From Flavobacterium sp. UBA6721 (GTDB taxonomy: Bacteria > Bacteroidota > Bacteroidia > Flavobacteriales > Flavobacteriaceae), in contig DKIJ01000026.1 in NCBI GenBank assembly GCA_002454195.1, positions 1 through 64,000 on the forward strand: a DNA stretch of 64,000 nt, given 5' to 3'. Below, in pieces: positions 32,004 through 42,285 of the stretch. Both the position numbers and the translations under genes were made by a program. Each line of letters begins with the position of its first letter. Position 1 is the first letter of the stretch. The notes under the pieces were generated by a model. The model saw only the letters and a list, made by a program, of their open reading frames with translations, was not told the DNA's origin and did no database searches.

Positions 32004-33848
32004 ATGTGTGGAATAGTTGGTTATATAGGTCACAGAGAAGCTTATCCTATTGTTATAAAAGGTTTAAAAAGGCTGGAATATCGTGGTTATGATAGTGCTG
32101 GTGTAATGGTTTATGATGGGACTATTAAAGTTTGTAAAACAAAAGGTAAGGTAGTTGCTTTAGAGGAGCGTGCTTTGAAAGAAATAAGTACGAATGGATC
32201 TATTGGGATTGGTCATACGCGTTGGGCTACACATGGTGTGCCGAATGATGTGAATTCGCATCCGCATCTTTCAAATTCAGGTGAGTTGGCAATAGTGCAT
32301 AATGGAATTATTGAAAATTACGCTCCGTTAAAAGAAGAGTTAATAAAGCGTGGTTACGTCTTTCATTCAGATACTGATACAGAAGTATTAGTTAATTTAA
32401 TTGAAGAAGTTCAAAAGAATGAAAAAATCAAGTTAGGCAAAGCGGTTCAGTTAGCGCTTAATCAAGTAGTGGGTGCATATGCAATTGCTGTTTTTGACAC
32501 AAAGAATCCAAGTGAAATTGTTGCTGCTCGTTTAGGAAGTCCTTTGGCAATTGGTGTTGGAGAAGGAGAGTATTTTATTGCTTCTGATGCTTCACCTTTT
32601 ATTGAATATACTTCTAATGCTGTTTATCTTGAAGATGGCGAGATGGCTAATATTAGTTTGAAAAAACCAATCAAGATTAGAAAGATTAAAGATGATAGTT
32701 TGGTAGATCCTTATATTCAAGAGCTTCAAATGAATTTAGAGCAAATTGAAAAAGGAGGTTTTGATCATTTCATGTTGAAAGAAATCTATGAGCAACCAAA
32801 TGTTATCAAAGATACTTATAGAGGAAGATTGCATGCAGATAGGGGTATTGTTCAAATGTCGGGAATTGAAGATAATTTAGAGAAATTCCTTAATGCAGAA
32901 AGAATAATTATCGTAGCTTGTGGGACTTCATGGCATGCAGGTTTAGTTGCTGAATATATTATTGAAGAATTCGCTCGTATTTCTGTAGAAGTAGAGTATG
33001 CTTCGGAATTTAGATATAGAAATCCAATTATTAAGCCTACAGATGTTGTTATAGCTATTTCTCAATCAGGTGAAACGGCCGATACAATGGCAGCTATTAA
33101 ATTAGCTAAAGAACATGGTGCTTTTGTTTTTGGAGTTTGTAATGTGGTAGGTTCTTCTATTTCAAGAGAATCTCACGCAGGAGCTTACACGCATGCTGGA
33201 CCAGAAATTGGTGTAGCATCTACAAAAGCGTTTACAACTCAAATTACTGTATTGACAATGCTAGCTTTGCGTTTAGCTAAAGCAAAAGGGACTTTGTCGC
33301 ATTCTGATTTCCATAGGTATTTATTGGAATTAGAATTAATACCAGAAAAAGTAAAAGAAGTATTAGAAACCGCCGAGAAAACAAAAGAAATTGCTGCAGC
33401 TTTCAAAGATGCGCCTAACTGTTTGTATTTAGGTCGTGGTTATAATTTCCCAGTAGCATTAGAGGGTGCCTTGAAGCTTAAAGAAATATCATATATTCAC
33501 GCTGAGGGTTATCCAGCAGCCGAAATGAAACATGGTCCAATCGCATTGATTGATGAGCAAATGCCAGTTATTATCATTGCGCCTAAACAAGGACACTATG
33601 ATAAGATTGTAAGTAATATTCAAGAAATAAAATCACGAAGCGGTAAAATTATTGCAGTAGTGACAAAAGGAGATACTCAGGTTAGAGAATTAGCTGATTA
33701 TGTAATTGAAATTCCTGAAACTTCAGATGCATTATCCCCTTTGATTACAACAATACCATTACAGTTGTTGTCTTACTATATCGCTGTATTTAGAGGTTGT
33801 AATGTGGATCAGCCACGTAACTTAGCTAAATCAGTTACAGTAGAATAA
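32004..33848 (+). CDS. glmS: Glutamine-fructose-6-phosphate aminotransferase (isomerizing)
   Basis: A 614-residue enzyme making glucosamine-6-phosphate, the entry point to peptidoglycan and lipopolysaccharide amino sugars. The N-terminal glutaminase domain starts MCGIVGYIGHREAY, where Cys2 is the nucleophile. Two SIS domains follow, with IIVACGTSWHAG, AISQSGETADT, CNVVGSSISRESHAG and a final segment ending in LAKSVTVE, the usual C-terminus. A terminator follows at 33868-33896. No ribozyme-like leader was seen, as expected outside Gram-positives. Confidence 0.97.
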   Translation: MCGIVGYIGHREAYPIVIKGLKRLEYRGYDSAGVMVYDGTIKVCKTKGKVVALEERALKEISTNGSIGIGHTRWATHGVPNDVNSHPHLSNSGELAIVHNGIIENYAPLKEELIKRGYVFHSDTDTEVLVNLIEEVQKNEKIKLGKAVQLALNQVVGAYAIAVFDTKNPSEIVAARLGSPLAIGVGEGEYFIASDASPFIEYTSNAVYLEDGEMANISLKKPIKIRKIKDDSLVDPYIQELQMNLEQIEKGGFDHFMLKEIYEQPNVIKDTYRGRLHADRGIVQMSGIEDNLEKFLNAERIIIVACGTSWHAGLVAEYIIEEFARISVEVEYASEFRYRNPIIKPTDVVIAISQSGETADTMAAIKLAKEHGAFVFGVCNVVGSSISRESHAGAYTHAGPEIGVASTKAFTTQITVLTMLALRLAKAKGTLSHSDFHRYLLELELIPEKVKEVLETAEKTKEIAAAFKDAPNCLYLGRGYNFPVALEGALKLKEISYIHAEGYPAAEMKHGPIALIDEQMPVIIIAPKQGHYDKIVSNIQEIKSRSGKIIAVVTKGDTQVRELADYVIEIPETSDALSPLITTIPLQLLSYYIAVFRGCNVDQPRNLAKSVTVE

Positions 33849-33867
33849 ATTTTGTAATTACTATACC

Positions 33868-33896
33868 AAAGGCGAGATGAAAATCTCGCCTTTTTT
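33868..33896 (+). terminator. Terminator after glmS
   Basis: AAAGGCGAGAT (33868-33878), loop GAAA, ATCTCGCCTTT (33883-33893), then more T. This is a classic stem with a GNRA-type tetraloop and T-tract. Confidence 0.9.
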
Positions 33897-34038
33897 ATTT
33901 CTGGTGAATTGATTTTTTGTGAATTTGTTAAAATTTTGAAATCATGGTTAATTATTGATAAAATAGTTTTGTGTATTTTGTGATTGTATCAGGATTTATT
34001 ATTATTTTAGTAGTACCAATACTTAAAAACTTAACCCT

Positions 34039-36900
34039 ATGAAATCCTGCTTCCTTTTTTTATTGATCCTTGTGTGTGGCGTAAATTTCGCTCAAAATAC
34101 CATTGAAGGTTCTATTGTTGATAAGAATAAAATGCCTGTTATGGGTGCTAATATTGTTGTTATTGGAAAAACAATCTCAACAGTATCGGATAGTGATGGT
34201 AAATTTATATTAGAGGCTTTGCGTTTTCCATTTGAAATCGAATTAAGTTGTGTGGGCTTTCAAACCATGAAAATTGTCGTTGATTCAAAACAACAATTGC
34301 TCGGAATTGTTTTAAGTGAAGAGCAAAATGTACTTGATGAGATTGTTATTTCGGCATCCAGAACACCTGAAAGAGTTTTTGAATCGCCAGTTACCATTGA
34401 AAGGATGGGTGTAGCTGATGTGAAAAAAACGGCATCTGCTACTTTTTACGATGGATTAGAAAATTTAAAAGAAGTTCAAATGAATACCAGTAGTTTGACT
34501 TTTAAATCCATTAATACTCGTGGTTTTGCAACTGTAGCCAATACGCGTTTTATGCAATTAGTGGATGGGATGGACAATTCTTCTCCTTTATTGAATTTTG
34601 TATTAGGAAATATGGTGGGTATTTCTGAAATCGATATGCAAAGTGTTGAGTTATTACCTGGAGCTTCTTCGGCTTTGTATGGTGCTAATGCTTTTAATGG
34701 AATTTTATTTATGAATTCGAAAAGTCCGTTTAATTACCAAGGCATAACAACCTATGTGAAATACGGTCAAACTAGTCAAAAGGCCGCTGGAGTTAATGAT
34801 TTTGTTGATTATGGTATTCGAATGGCGCATGCCTTTGATGAACATTTTGCTGCCAAAGCGAATTTTACGTATATGCGTGGTACTGATTGGTATGCGACAG
34901 ATTATAGAGATAGATTTGTGGTTGGAAGAGATAGAACGAATCCTAATTATGATGGTGTTAATGTATATGGAGATGAAGTAAGCACTAATATTTATAATGT
35001 AGGACAAAAAATGATAGCCAGTGGTGCTTGGGCAGCTGCAGGTTTGCCATCGAGTTTTGCTTCACTTTTGCCTAAGGAAAATGTTTCAAGAACAGGTTAT
35101 AATGAAACTGATTTGACCGATAATAAAGCAAGTAATACTAAAATTGATTTGTCTTTTCATTTTAGACCTTTTGGAGATGAACGATTGGAAGTAATTTGGT
35201 TAAGTAAATTTGGTTTTGGTAATGCGGTGTATCAAGGTGCTAATCGCTACTATTTGAATAACTTTTTTATGCAACAACATAAATTAGAATTTAAAGGCAA
35301 GAATTTTTTTTTGAGAGGATATACTACAACTGAAGACGGTGGTCAATCTTATGATATGCTTTTTACTGCTATTAATGTAAATAGAGCTTGGAAATCAGAT
35401 GAAACATGGTTTGGTACTTATGCGGCTAATTATGCTGGTGCTGTTGGAAATCCTCAAAGTCCATTGTATAACAATTCGGTAGGTGCACATGCTTATGCTA
35501 GGGCTCAGGCAGATGTGGGTAGATTGATGCCTGGGACATCCGCTTTTAAATCGGCATTTAATAGTGTTATCGCTGAGCCTGATGTGCTTTCGGGATCTAA
35601 ATTGGTCGATAATTCAAAGATTTATCATTCGGATGCCAATTATAATTTTAAAGATGTAATACAATTTGCAGAAATACAAGTTGGTGGTTCTTTTAGAGAG
35701 TATCAATTGAATTCCAATGGAAGGATTTATACAGATGCAAATGGTCCTATCCACTATAATGAATATGGAATTTATACACAATTGATGAAAAAGTTTGTAG
35801 ATGAAAGATTGAAGTTTACAGGATCTATTCGATATGATAAATCACAAAATTTTAAAGGAAGTTACTCTCCTCGATTGTCTTTAGTGTATGCAGCAGGTGA
35901 AAATAAGCACCATAACATTAGAGCCTCATTTCAAACCGGTTTTAGAAATCCTACTACGCAAGATCAATATATAGGTTTTAATGTAGGGAATGCAGTTTTG
36001 ATTGGTTCGGCACCTGATAATTTGACAAGATATTCAGAGATATTGCCAGTGAATACTGTTGTTGGTCAGTCTTTGAATGGCGGCACTACTAAGGTCATGA
36101 CTGGTTTAAATGCGTATGGGAATTCGTATATAGCGTCAACGGTTCAGGCATTTGCGGCTTTAGCGCCATCAAATCCTGTTGCAGCTTCTGCATTGTTAAG
36201 AAAAGCAAATGTGAATTATGTGAAACCAGAACGAGTAAAGGCTTTTGAGTTAGGATACCGATCGTATGTAAATAAAATGTCTGTAGATGTTAGTGGTTAC
36301 TACAATATTTATAATGATTTCATTGGTAATTTAACTGTGATTTCTCCTTATTATGGTATCGTACAAGATGCGCCAAATCCTTTAGCAGGACCAACTGATC
36401 CCGGTGCGCAAACATTGCATGCATTGCAAAATGATAATTTTAGAGCGTATCAATTGTATACGAATACTGATGTCGAAATCAAATCTTTTGGTTTTGGATT
36501 GGGACTCTCCAGAAAAGTGTACAAGGATTATGAAATAGGTGTAAATTATAATTATGCTGAATTTAGTTTTGATCAATCAAAGGATCCAAGCTTTGAGGCA
36601 GGATTTAATACGCCTAAGCACAGAGTGAAAGCTTCAATTGGGAATGAAAAGTTGTTTAAAAATTTCGGATTTAATGTTAGTGGAAGATGGAATACATCTT
36701 ATAAATGGGAATCTGCAATGGTAGATGGCATGGTGCAATCGGCTACAGTAATTGATGCGCAAATGAATTATAGTATTCCTACGCTTAAATCAACTTTTAA
36801 GGTGGCTGTAGCTAATATTGGAGGAAAAGAATACATGCAAGTATTAGGTGCTGGATTAATAGGGCAGCAGTATTTTGTTTCTTGGGTAATCAATCCATAA
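34039..36900 (+). CDS. TonB-dependent receptor with N-terminal carboxypeptidase-like domain
   Basis: A 953-residue outer-membrane receptor. A signal peptide (residues 1-19) is followed by a CarboxypepD_reg-like beta-sandwich at about 20-110 (TIEGSIVDKNKMPVMGANIVV) and a plug domain at about 110-240 (LDEIVISASRTPERVFESPVTIERM, and LPGASSALYGANAFNGILFM). A 22-strand barrel runs to the C-terminus (QQYFVSWVINP). No SusD partner follows, so it is not a classical polysaccharide-utilisation pair. The ligand is unknown. The gene is free-standing between glmS and atpD. Confidence 0.93.
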   Translation: MKSCFLFLLILVCGVNFAQNTIEGSIVDKNKMPVMGANIVVIGKTISTVSDSDGKFILEALRFPFEIELSCVGFQTMKIVVDSKQQLLGIVLSEEQNVLDEIVISASRTPERVFESPVTIERMGVADVKKTASATFYDGLENLKEVQMNTSSLTFKSINTRGFATVANTRFMQLVDGMDNSSPLLNFVLGNMVGISEIDMQSVELLPGASSALYGANAFNGILFMNSKSPFNYQGITTYVKYGQTSQKAAGVNDFVDYGIRMAHAFDEHFAAKANFTYMRGTDWYATDYRDRFVVGRDRTNPNYDGVNVYGDEVSTNIYNVGQKMIASGAWAAAGLPSSFASLLPKENVSRTGYNETDLTDNKASNTKIDLSFHFRPFGDERLEVIWLSKFGFGNAVYQGANRYYLNNFFMQQHKLEFKGKNFFLRGYTTTEDGGQSYDMLFTAINVNRAWKSDETWFGTYAANYAGAVGNPQSPLYNNSVGAHAYARAQADVGRLMPGTSAFKSAFNSVIAEPDVLSGSKLVDNSKIYHSDANYNFKDVIQFAEIQVGGSFREYQLNSNGRIYTDANGPIHYNEYGIYTQLMKKFVDERLKFTGSIRYDKSQNFKGSYSPRLSLVYAAGENKHHNIRASFQTGFRNPTTQDQYIGFNVGNAVLIGSAPDNLTRYSEILPVNTVVGQSLNGGTTKVMTGLNAYGNSYIASTVQAFAALAPSNPVAASALLRKANVNYVKPERVKAFELGYRSYVNKMSVDVSGYYNIYNDFIGNLTVISPYYGIVQDAPNPLAGPTDPGAQTLHALQNDNFRAYQLYTNTDVEIKSFGFGLGLSRKVYKDYEIGVNYNYAEFSFDQSKDPSFEAGFNTPKHRVKASIGNEKLFKNFGFNVSGRWNTSYKWESAMVDGMVQSATVIDAQMNYSIPTLKSTFKVAVANIGGKEYMQVLGAGLIGQQYFVSWVINP

Positions 36901-37035
36901 TTAAGATTGGGTGTTTTTATAAAATATAATTTATATAATATAACGAAATGTTTGTGGTGAATAAATTTGTTGGAAGCGAGATTTATAGCGGTTTTTAACC
37001 CTTGTTTTATTTTTTAATGTTTTTAAATAAAAGTG

Positions 37036-37065
37036 TTGATTTTTTATTTTAAAAAATTATCTTTG
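37036..37065 (+). promoter_or_regulatory. Perfect promoter of atpD-atpC
   Basis: TTG (37036-37038), exactly 19 bp, TATCTTTG (37058-37065): a full match to the Bacteroidota housekeeping consensus. The predicted transcript start near 37070 leaves a leader of about 79 nt before ATG 37149. Confidence 0.85.
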
Positions 37066-37145
37066 CGCTCGGAAAAAACACCTAATCAGTCAAATTTGAT
37101 GGTGTCTATTTCATAAACCTAAATAGCTGTTTAATAAATACATAA

Positions 37146-38660
<1,515 letters not shown>

Positions 38661-38691
38661 TCAAGCATAGCTTGATAAACCTCAAAAAGTA

Positions 38692-38727
38692 AAAATTCCA
38701 AATTCCAAAATTGGGATTTGGAATTTT
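38692..38727 (+). repeat. 16-bp hairpin between atpD and atpC
   Basis: Arms 38692-38707 and 38712-38727 (AAAATTCCAAATTCCA and its complement, with one wobble) enclose the loop AAAT. A third partial copy (TTTGGAATTT) follows. There is no T-tract, so it is more likely an mRNA-processing or stability element than a full terminator. Confidence 0.5.
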
Positions 38728-38752
38728 ATAATTTGGAATTTAAAAAAAAGTT

Positions 38753-39034
38753 ATGATTTTAGAAATAGTATCACCAGAGGCATCTTTATTCAAAGGAGAA
38801 ATAACGTCAGTAACCTTACCGGGTGTTGATGGAAGTTTCCAAATTTTGAATAATCACGCTCCAATTGTTTCCTTGCTTCAAAAAGGAACTGTGAAAATTA
38901 CAGCGCCAAGTTTTAAGTTTAGCAAAGAATCAGCAAAGTTGTTTTCGAAAGTAAATGATCAAACCTATACCTTAGCTATTGAGTCAGGTACTATTGAAAT
39001 GAAAGACAATAAAGTAATTGTTTTAGCCGACTAA
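38753..39034 (+). CDS. atpC: F-type ATP synthase subunit epsilon (short form)
   Basis: A 93-residue subunit containing only the N-terminal beta-sandwich of epsilon (MILEIVSPEASLFKGEITSVTLPGVDGSFQILNNHAPIVSLL). The C-terminal two-helix domain that can inhibit ATP hydrolysis in other bacteria is absent. Short epsilon is usual in Bacteroidota. It connects F1 to the c-ring. It follows atpD with a 92-bp gap that contains a hairpin, and is followed by a strong terminator. Confidence 0.95.
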   Translation: MILEIVSPEASLFKGEITSVTLPGVDGSFQILNNHAPIVSLLQKGTVKITAPSFKFSKESAKLFSKVNDQTYTLAIESGTIEMKDNKVIVLAD

Positions 39035-39057
39035 GACAATTTAGATTTATAAAAATC

Positions 39058-39088
39058 AAAGCCGAAACGTAATTGTTTCGGCTTTTTT
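39058..39088 (+). terminator. Terminator after atpC
   Basis: AAAGCCGAAAC (39058-39068), a 6-nt loop and GTTTCGGCTTT (39075-39085) with further T residues. It lies between convergent atpC and the DoxX-like gene and can serve both. Confidence 0.88.
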
Positions 39089-39112
39089 TATACTCTTATT
39101 TTTAAATAAATT

Positions 39113-39580
39113 TTATTCAATAGTTGTTTTTAAGGTGGTATCAAGAGTTTTACTTTCATTGTATTTGCCTGCAATGACCAGTGCTCCTGAAATTAATACA
39201 AGATTTTTGATGATATATTGTCCTACTAAAGTTGGGCAATATGGGAAAGTTTCAAAACAAACCTTTTTTAGGATAAAAATCGGGAATAAGGTTACCAGCA
39301 TATGCATTAATAATAAAATGATGGTATAGGGAATACAGCGTTTGATGAGTAATCCCAAACCAATACTTATTTCGCAAATTCCGAGTAGAGGAACAAATAT
39401 TTCTGGTTTGAACCAATAAGCAGTCTGTTCTACCAGTTCGCCGGCCGGGCTCATACCGAATACTTTTAAGGCGCCAAACCAAATGTAAACCGTTGCAAGG
39501 GATATTTGCATTAAAATAATGCTATATCGATCCATTTTTCTGCTAAATTGAGCGTAGAGGTTATTAAAAGTATGTTTCAT
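39113..39580 (-). CDS. DoxX-like four-helix membrane protein
   Basis: A 155-residue inner-membrane protein with four hydrophobic helices at about 22-38, 62-80, 84-103 and 122-140. The WFGALKVFGMSPAGEL segment after helix 1 is typical of DoxX-like or DUF417-type proteins, some of which act in respiratory or detoxification systems. The loop KVCFETFPYCPTLVGQY contains two Cys. It lies downstream of the haloperoxidase-type gene on the same strand but with a 166-bp gap containing a hairpin, so cotranscription is doubtful. The exact family and function are uncertain. Confidence 0.7.
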   Translation of the reverse strand: MKHTFNNLYAQFSRKMDRYSIILMQISLATVYIWFGALKVFGMSPAGELVEQTAYWFKPEIFVPLLGICEISIGLGLLIKRCIPYTIILLLMHMLVTLFPIFILKKVCFETFPYCPTLVGQYIIKNLVLISGALVIAGKYNESKTLDTTLKTTIE

Positions 39581-39646
39581 GATTTTTATATTTATTTTGG
39601 TTCGTCGAATAGGATATCTTGCATTTAAGTAATTTGATTTAGTAAA

Positions 39647-39679
39647 TAACCTGACAGGTTTCCAACGCTTGTCAGGTTA
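39647..39679 (-). terminator. Hairpin downstream of the haloperoxidase gene
   Basis: TAACCTGACA (39647-39656) and TGTCAGGTTA (39670-39679) are perfect inverted copies around 13 nt. On the minus strand it follows the haloperoxidase stop codon and leads into an AT-rich tail, so it may be a terminator. The CCTGACAGG phrase is also a common intergenic repeat type. Confidence 0.5.
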
Positions 39680-39746
39680 CAGTTGATAACATATATAAAA
39701 ACCATTTGTAAACAAATTATCAACTTTAATTTTCTAATTATGGAGA

Positions 39747-41303
39747 TTATTCAGCCCCATCTGTAGTGGCTCTTGCTACGGCAATATTACCTACTTTTTC
39801 ACCTAATTGAAGTCCTTTTTCACAATCACTTCTGTAATGAATACAACCAAACATTCTCGAGTCGGATGCTTCTTTGGCCATTGCAATAAAACTTTGGCTT
39901 TTTGCAGGTAAAATATGGGATAAGACTACACTGGCTGCTCCACTAAAAGTAGAATGTCCTGAAACATAAGAAGGGAAATTAGGAGTTCCTGTCATCGTTT
40001 TTATAGATGGGTCAACTTGAGAGGGTCTTGGGTTGAAGTAAGTATATTTTGCATCCCAGCAACTGATAGCAGCGTCCATCATTGCAATATTCAATAATGC
40101 CATATTTCTGGCCCATCGTACTTCACTATAATTTTGTTCCACAAATAATTCTGCAGCTATGGCATTCCAGTGTCCTGGTGGAGTATAAGTCCCCACTCCA
40201 TCAGCCCAAAAGGTGACAATTTGCATGTGTTTTCGGGAGGTATTGGTACTATAGTTTTTTATCTCAGCCAATTCTTTTGCGAATTGGGCTGATTTTGTTG
40301 AAGGTGGTGCAGGTGGACGGTTGGCAACAACCATTTCGGGAGTCATTAAGAAGGACTTTACTTTTCCAAACAAAGGTAACATCGGTGGTCTGACAGGGAG
40401 TTCTAATGATTTCCAAGGCATTTCTCCTGCAGCAACAGTTTGGGTTTCTAATTGTGTCCAAAGTTCCTGGTTTCCTATTGCAGCTCCTGCACCATCACCA
40501 GCAGCGCGGGTAATGAATTTTGCAGCAATTTTTCTTCCTAAAATAATTCCGGCATCAACATCACTTCTAACATTGGCTCCACTAATGATTCGATACAGTT
40601 TTTGTTCCTCTGCTTTTTCTTGGATATAGGCAATTTCTGTTGGGAATAATAAATTTAATAATTCAACGGTAACCCCTGCTAAAACTCCGTCTTCTGAAGG
40701 ATAGGAAGGCAAGGTGCTTTTAGGAATCAACACCTGTATATTGGTATCTACAGTATAAGGAGCGGCTCTGTTATACAGTTTTTTATAATGCCAAGTTGCA
40801 ACCATTGCATCATATTGAGCAGCGCTTACATAAGCATAGGCCCGGGCGGCATAGGGTGGGTTCGAAAAAGGAAATTGCGGATTTGCAAAAGGATTTGCCG
40901 ATGATGGTGCTGGATAGGTTCCGTCTTCATTTTGATAAGGCGGGCGGTTATGTCTAGCTACCAAAGTTCTCATAATTTCATTCCAACGTAAAACACCTCC
41001 AGCGCTCCAATACTTTATAATTTCCTTCTGTTTTTCGGTTAAGTTGGCTTGGTAGCTTTTTATTTCATTGATTTCTCTGGTAAAGGCAGTCGAATTAGTC
41101 GCAATTGGTGCATCCAAAGGAAATTCATTAGGGGTAGTCAATAAAAAGGGTTTCCATGTTCCGGCTAATTCGTCGGTGTTAGTTGGATTTAACGCGTGAA
41201 ATTGTTCGTTTCGTTCTGTAATATCATCACTGCAAGAATAGGTGAAGGCAAGAAATAATGCGATTAGGCTAGTGTAGGCTTTTTTTTGTATTTTATTTTT
41301 CAT
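39747..41303 (-). CDS. Vanadium-dependent haloperoxidase / PAP2-type lipoprotein
   Basis: A 518-residue protein from ATG 41303 (MKNKIQKKAYTSLIALFLAF), with a lipobox Cys near residue 24. The C-terminal PAP2/haloperoxidase domain keeps the vanadate/phosphate-binding set: Lys419, Arg426 (K-x6-R-P), Ser448-Gly449-His450, Arg483 and His489. The K-to-R spacing of 7 and R-to-H spacing of 6 equal those in fungal chloroperoxidase. This supports vanadate or phosphate chemistry but cannot distinguish a haloperoxidase from an acid phosphatase. Its start overlaps the stop of the upstream barrel gene by 11 bp, so the two are coupled. Confidence 0.85.
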   Translation of the reverse strand: MKNKIQKKAYTSLIALFLAFTYSCSDDITERNEQFHALNPTNTDELAGTWKPFLLTTPNEFPLDAPIATNSTAFTREINEIKSYQANLTEKQKEIIKYWSAGGVLRWNEIMRTLVARHNRPPYQNEDGTYPAPSSANPFANPQFPFSNPPYAARAYAYVSAAQYDAMVATWHYKKLYNRAAPYTVDTNIQVLIPKSTLPSYPSEDGVLAGVTVELLNLLFPTEIAYIQEKAEEQKLYRIISGANVRSDVDAGIILGRKIAAKFITRAAGDGAGAAIGNQELWTQLETQTVAAGEMPWKSLELPVRPPMLPLFGKVKSFLMTPEMVVANRPPAPPSTKSAQFAKELAEIKNYSTNTSRKHMQIVTFWADGVGTYTPPGHWNAIAAELFVEQNYSEVRWARNMALLNIAMMDAAISCWDAKYTYFNPRPSQVDPSIKTMTGTPNFPSYVSGHSTFSGAASVVLSHILPAKSQSFIAMAKEASDSRMFGCIHYRSDCEKGLQLGEKVGNIAVARATTDGAE

Positions 41304-42216
41304 CTTGTTTACTTGTTTTATTAAAATCGACGATGTAGAATATGCCACCATAAAAAGTGTCTGATTTTCCAACATTTCTTCCTTCGGCAACATAGTTGTA
41401 GCCTCCTATAAGAGATAATTCTGGAATTTTTTTGAACGTGTATTTAGAGTTAACACCGTATTTTATTGCATTCATGGTGTTACTCGGGAAAGGCATGTTG
41501 TTTTTGGTAATGTCAAATCCCCCTGATTGTGTAACCCAATTGTCTATTACGAATTCAGCAATCAATCTGTTGGAGCGATATCCTGTTCTAAAATTTACTG
41601 AAACAGCATCAGGCATATCTACTTCATTGGTATAATGAATTTCATTAGTGAGGTAGGAATTTCTATCAATAGTAATATTGGCTCTTTTTATATAAGCCCC
41701 TGATACCGTTGTGAAAAAATTTCCTCTTTGAAAATCTCCCATTACTCTTAATGAAGCTGTTTTGCTTTGTAAGCCAATACTTAGTGGTAAATAGTCGGCA
41801 GTATAATCAGTGACCGGAGTCGAAAAGCTTCCTATGGCATATACGGAGTAGGTTGATTTACCAATCGTTTTTTCAATAGGCATATATTTTACAGTCAGTG
41901 ATAAATCCTGTATTTCTTTTTCTCCCTTCATAGTTCCTGCAGAAGCTTTTGTTGCTACATATGGAAGGTTAAAAAGGACGTTTAATTTGTCTGAAATACC
42001 ATAATTACCCATAATCCCTAAGGATTGTGTAGATACCGTTCCCAGATTTAGATTTTTTCTTTTAAAAGTTCCTTCCCAATACTCGTTCCAACTACTGTAT
42101 TGGTAGACTGTTCCAAAGCAAAAATTGTTTTTGCTCATCATAATGGCGTCAATGTCGGTTTGTGCTTGTATAAATAGGGGTAATATCAGCAGAAAACCCA
42201 GATAAATCTTTTTCAT
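41293..42216 (-). CDS. Outer-membrane beta-barrel protein coupled to the haloperoxidase gene
   Basis: A 307-residue protein with a signal peptide (MKKIYLGFLLILPLFIQAQ) and many alternating amphipathic strands (YGISDKLNVLFNLPYVATKAS, YSVYAIGSFSTPVTDYTADY, IPELSLIGGYNYVAEGRN), as in a 12- to 14-strand barrel. It has no plug or TonB box, so passive transport or a structural role is likely. It overlaps the haloperoxidase gene by 11 bp and may deliver substrate to that periplasmic or surface lipoprotein. The substrate is unknown. Confidence 0.75.
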   Translation of the reverse strand: MKKIYLGFLLILPLFIQAQTDIDAIMMSKNNFCFGTVYQYSSWNEYWEGTFKRKNLNLGTVSTQSLGIMGNYGISDKLNVLFNLPYVATKASAGTMKGEKEIQDLSLTVKYMPIEKTIGKSTYSVYAIGSFSTPVTDYTADYLPLSIGLQSKTASLRVMGDFQRGNFFTTVSGAYIKRANITIDRNSYLTNEIHYTNEVDMPDAVSVNFRTGYRSNRLIAEFVIDNWVTQSGGFDITKNNMPFPSNTMNAIKYGVNSKYTFKKIPELSLIGGYNYVAEGRNVGKSDTFYGGIFYIVDFNKTSKQDEK

Positions 42217-42285
42217 TAAAAATGGTTTTGGTTTAAAATTGTAATTTAATTGTTGAAATGAATCATTTTATAAAATAACATTTAT

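Noticed and set aside
34039..36900. TonB receptor as part of a polysaccharide utilisation locus with the GH43 remnant
   Set aside because: The two are 31 kb apart and no SusD-like lipoprotein follows the receptor.
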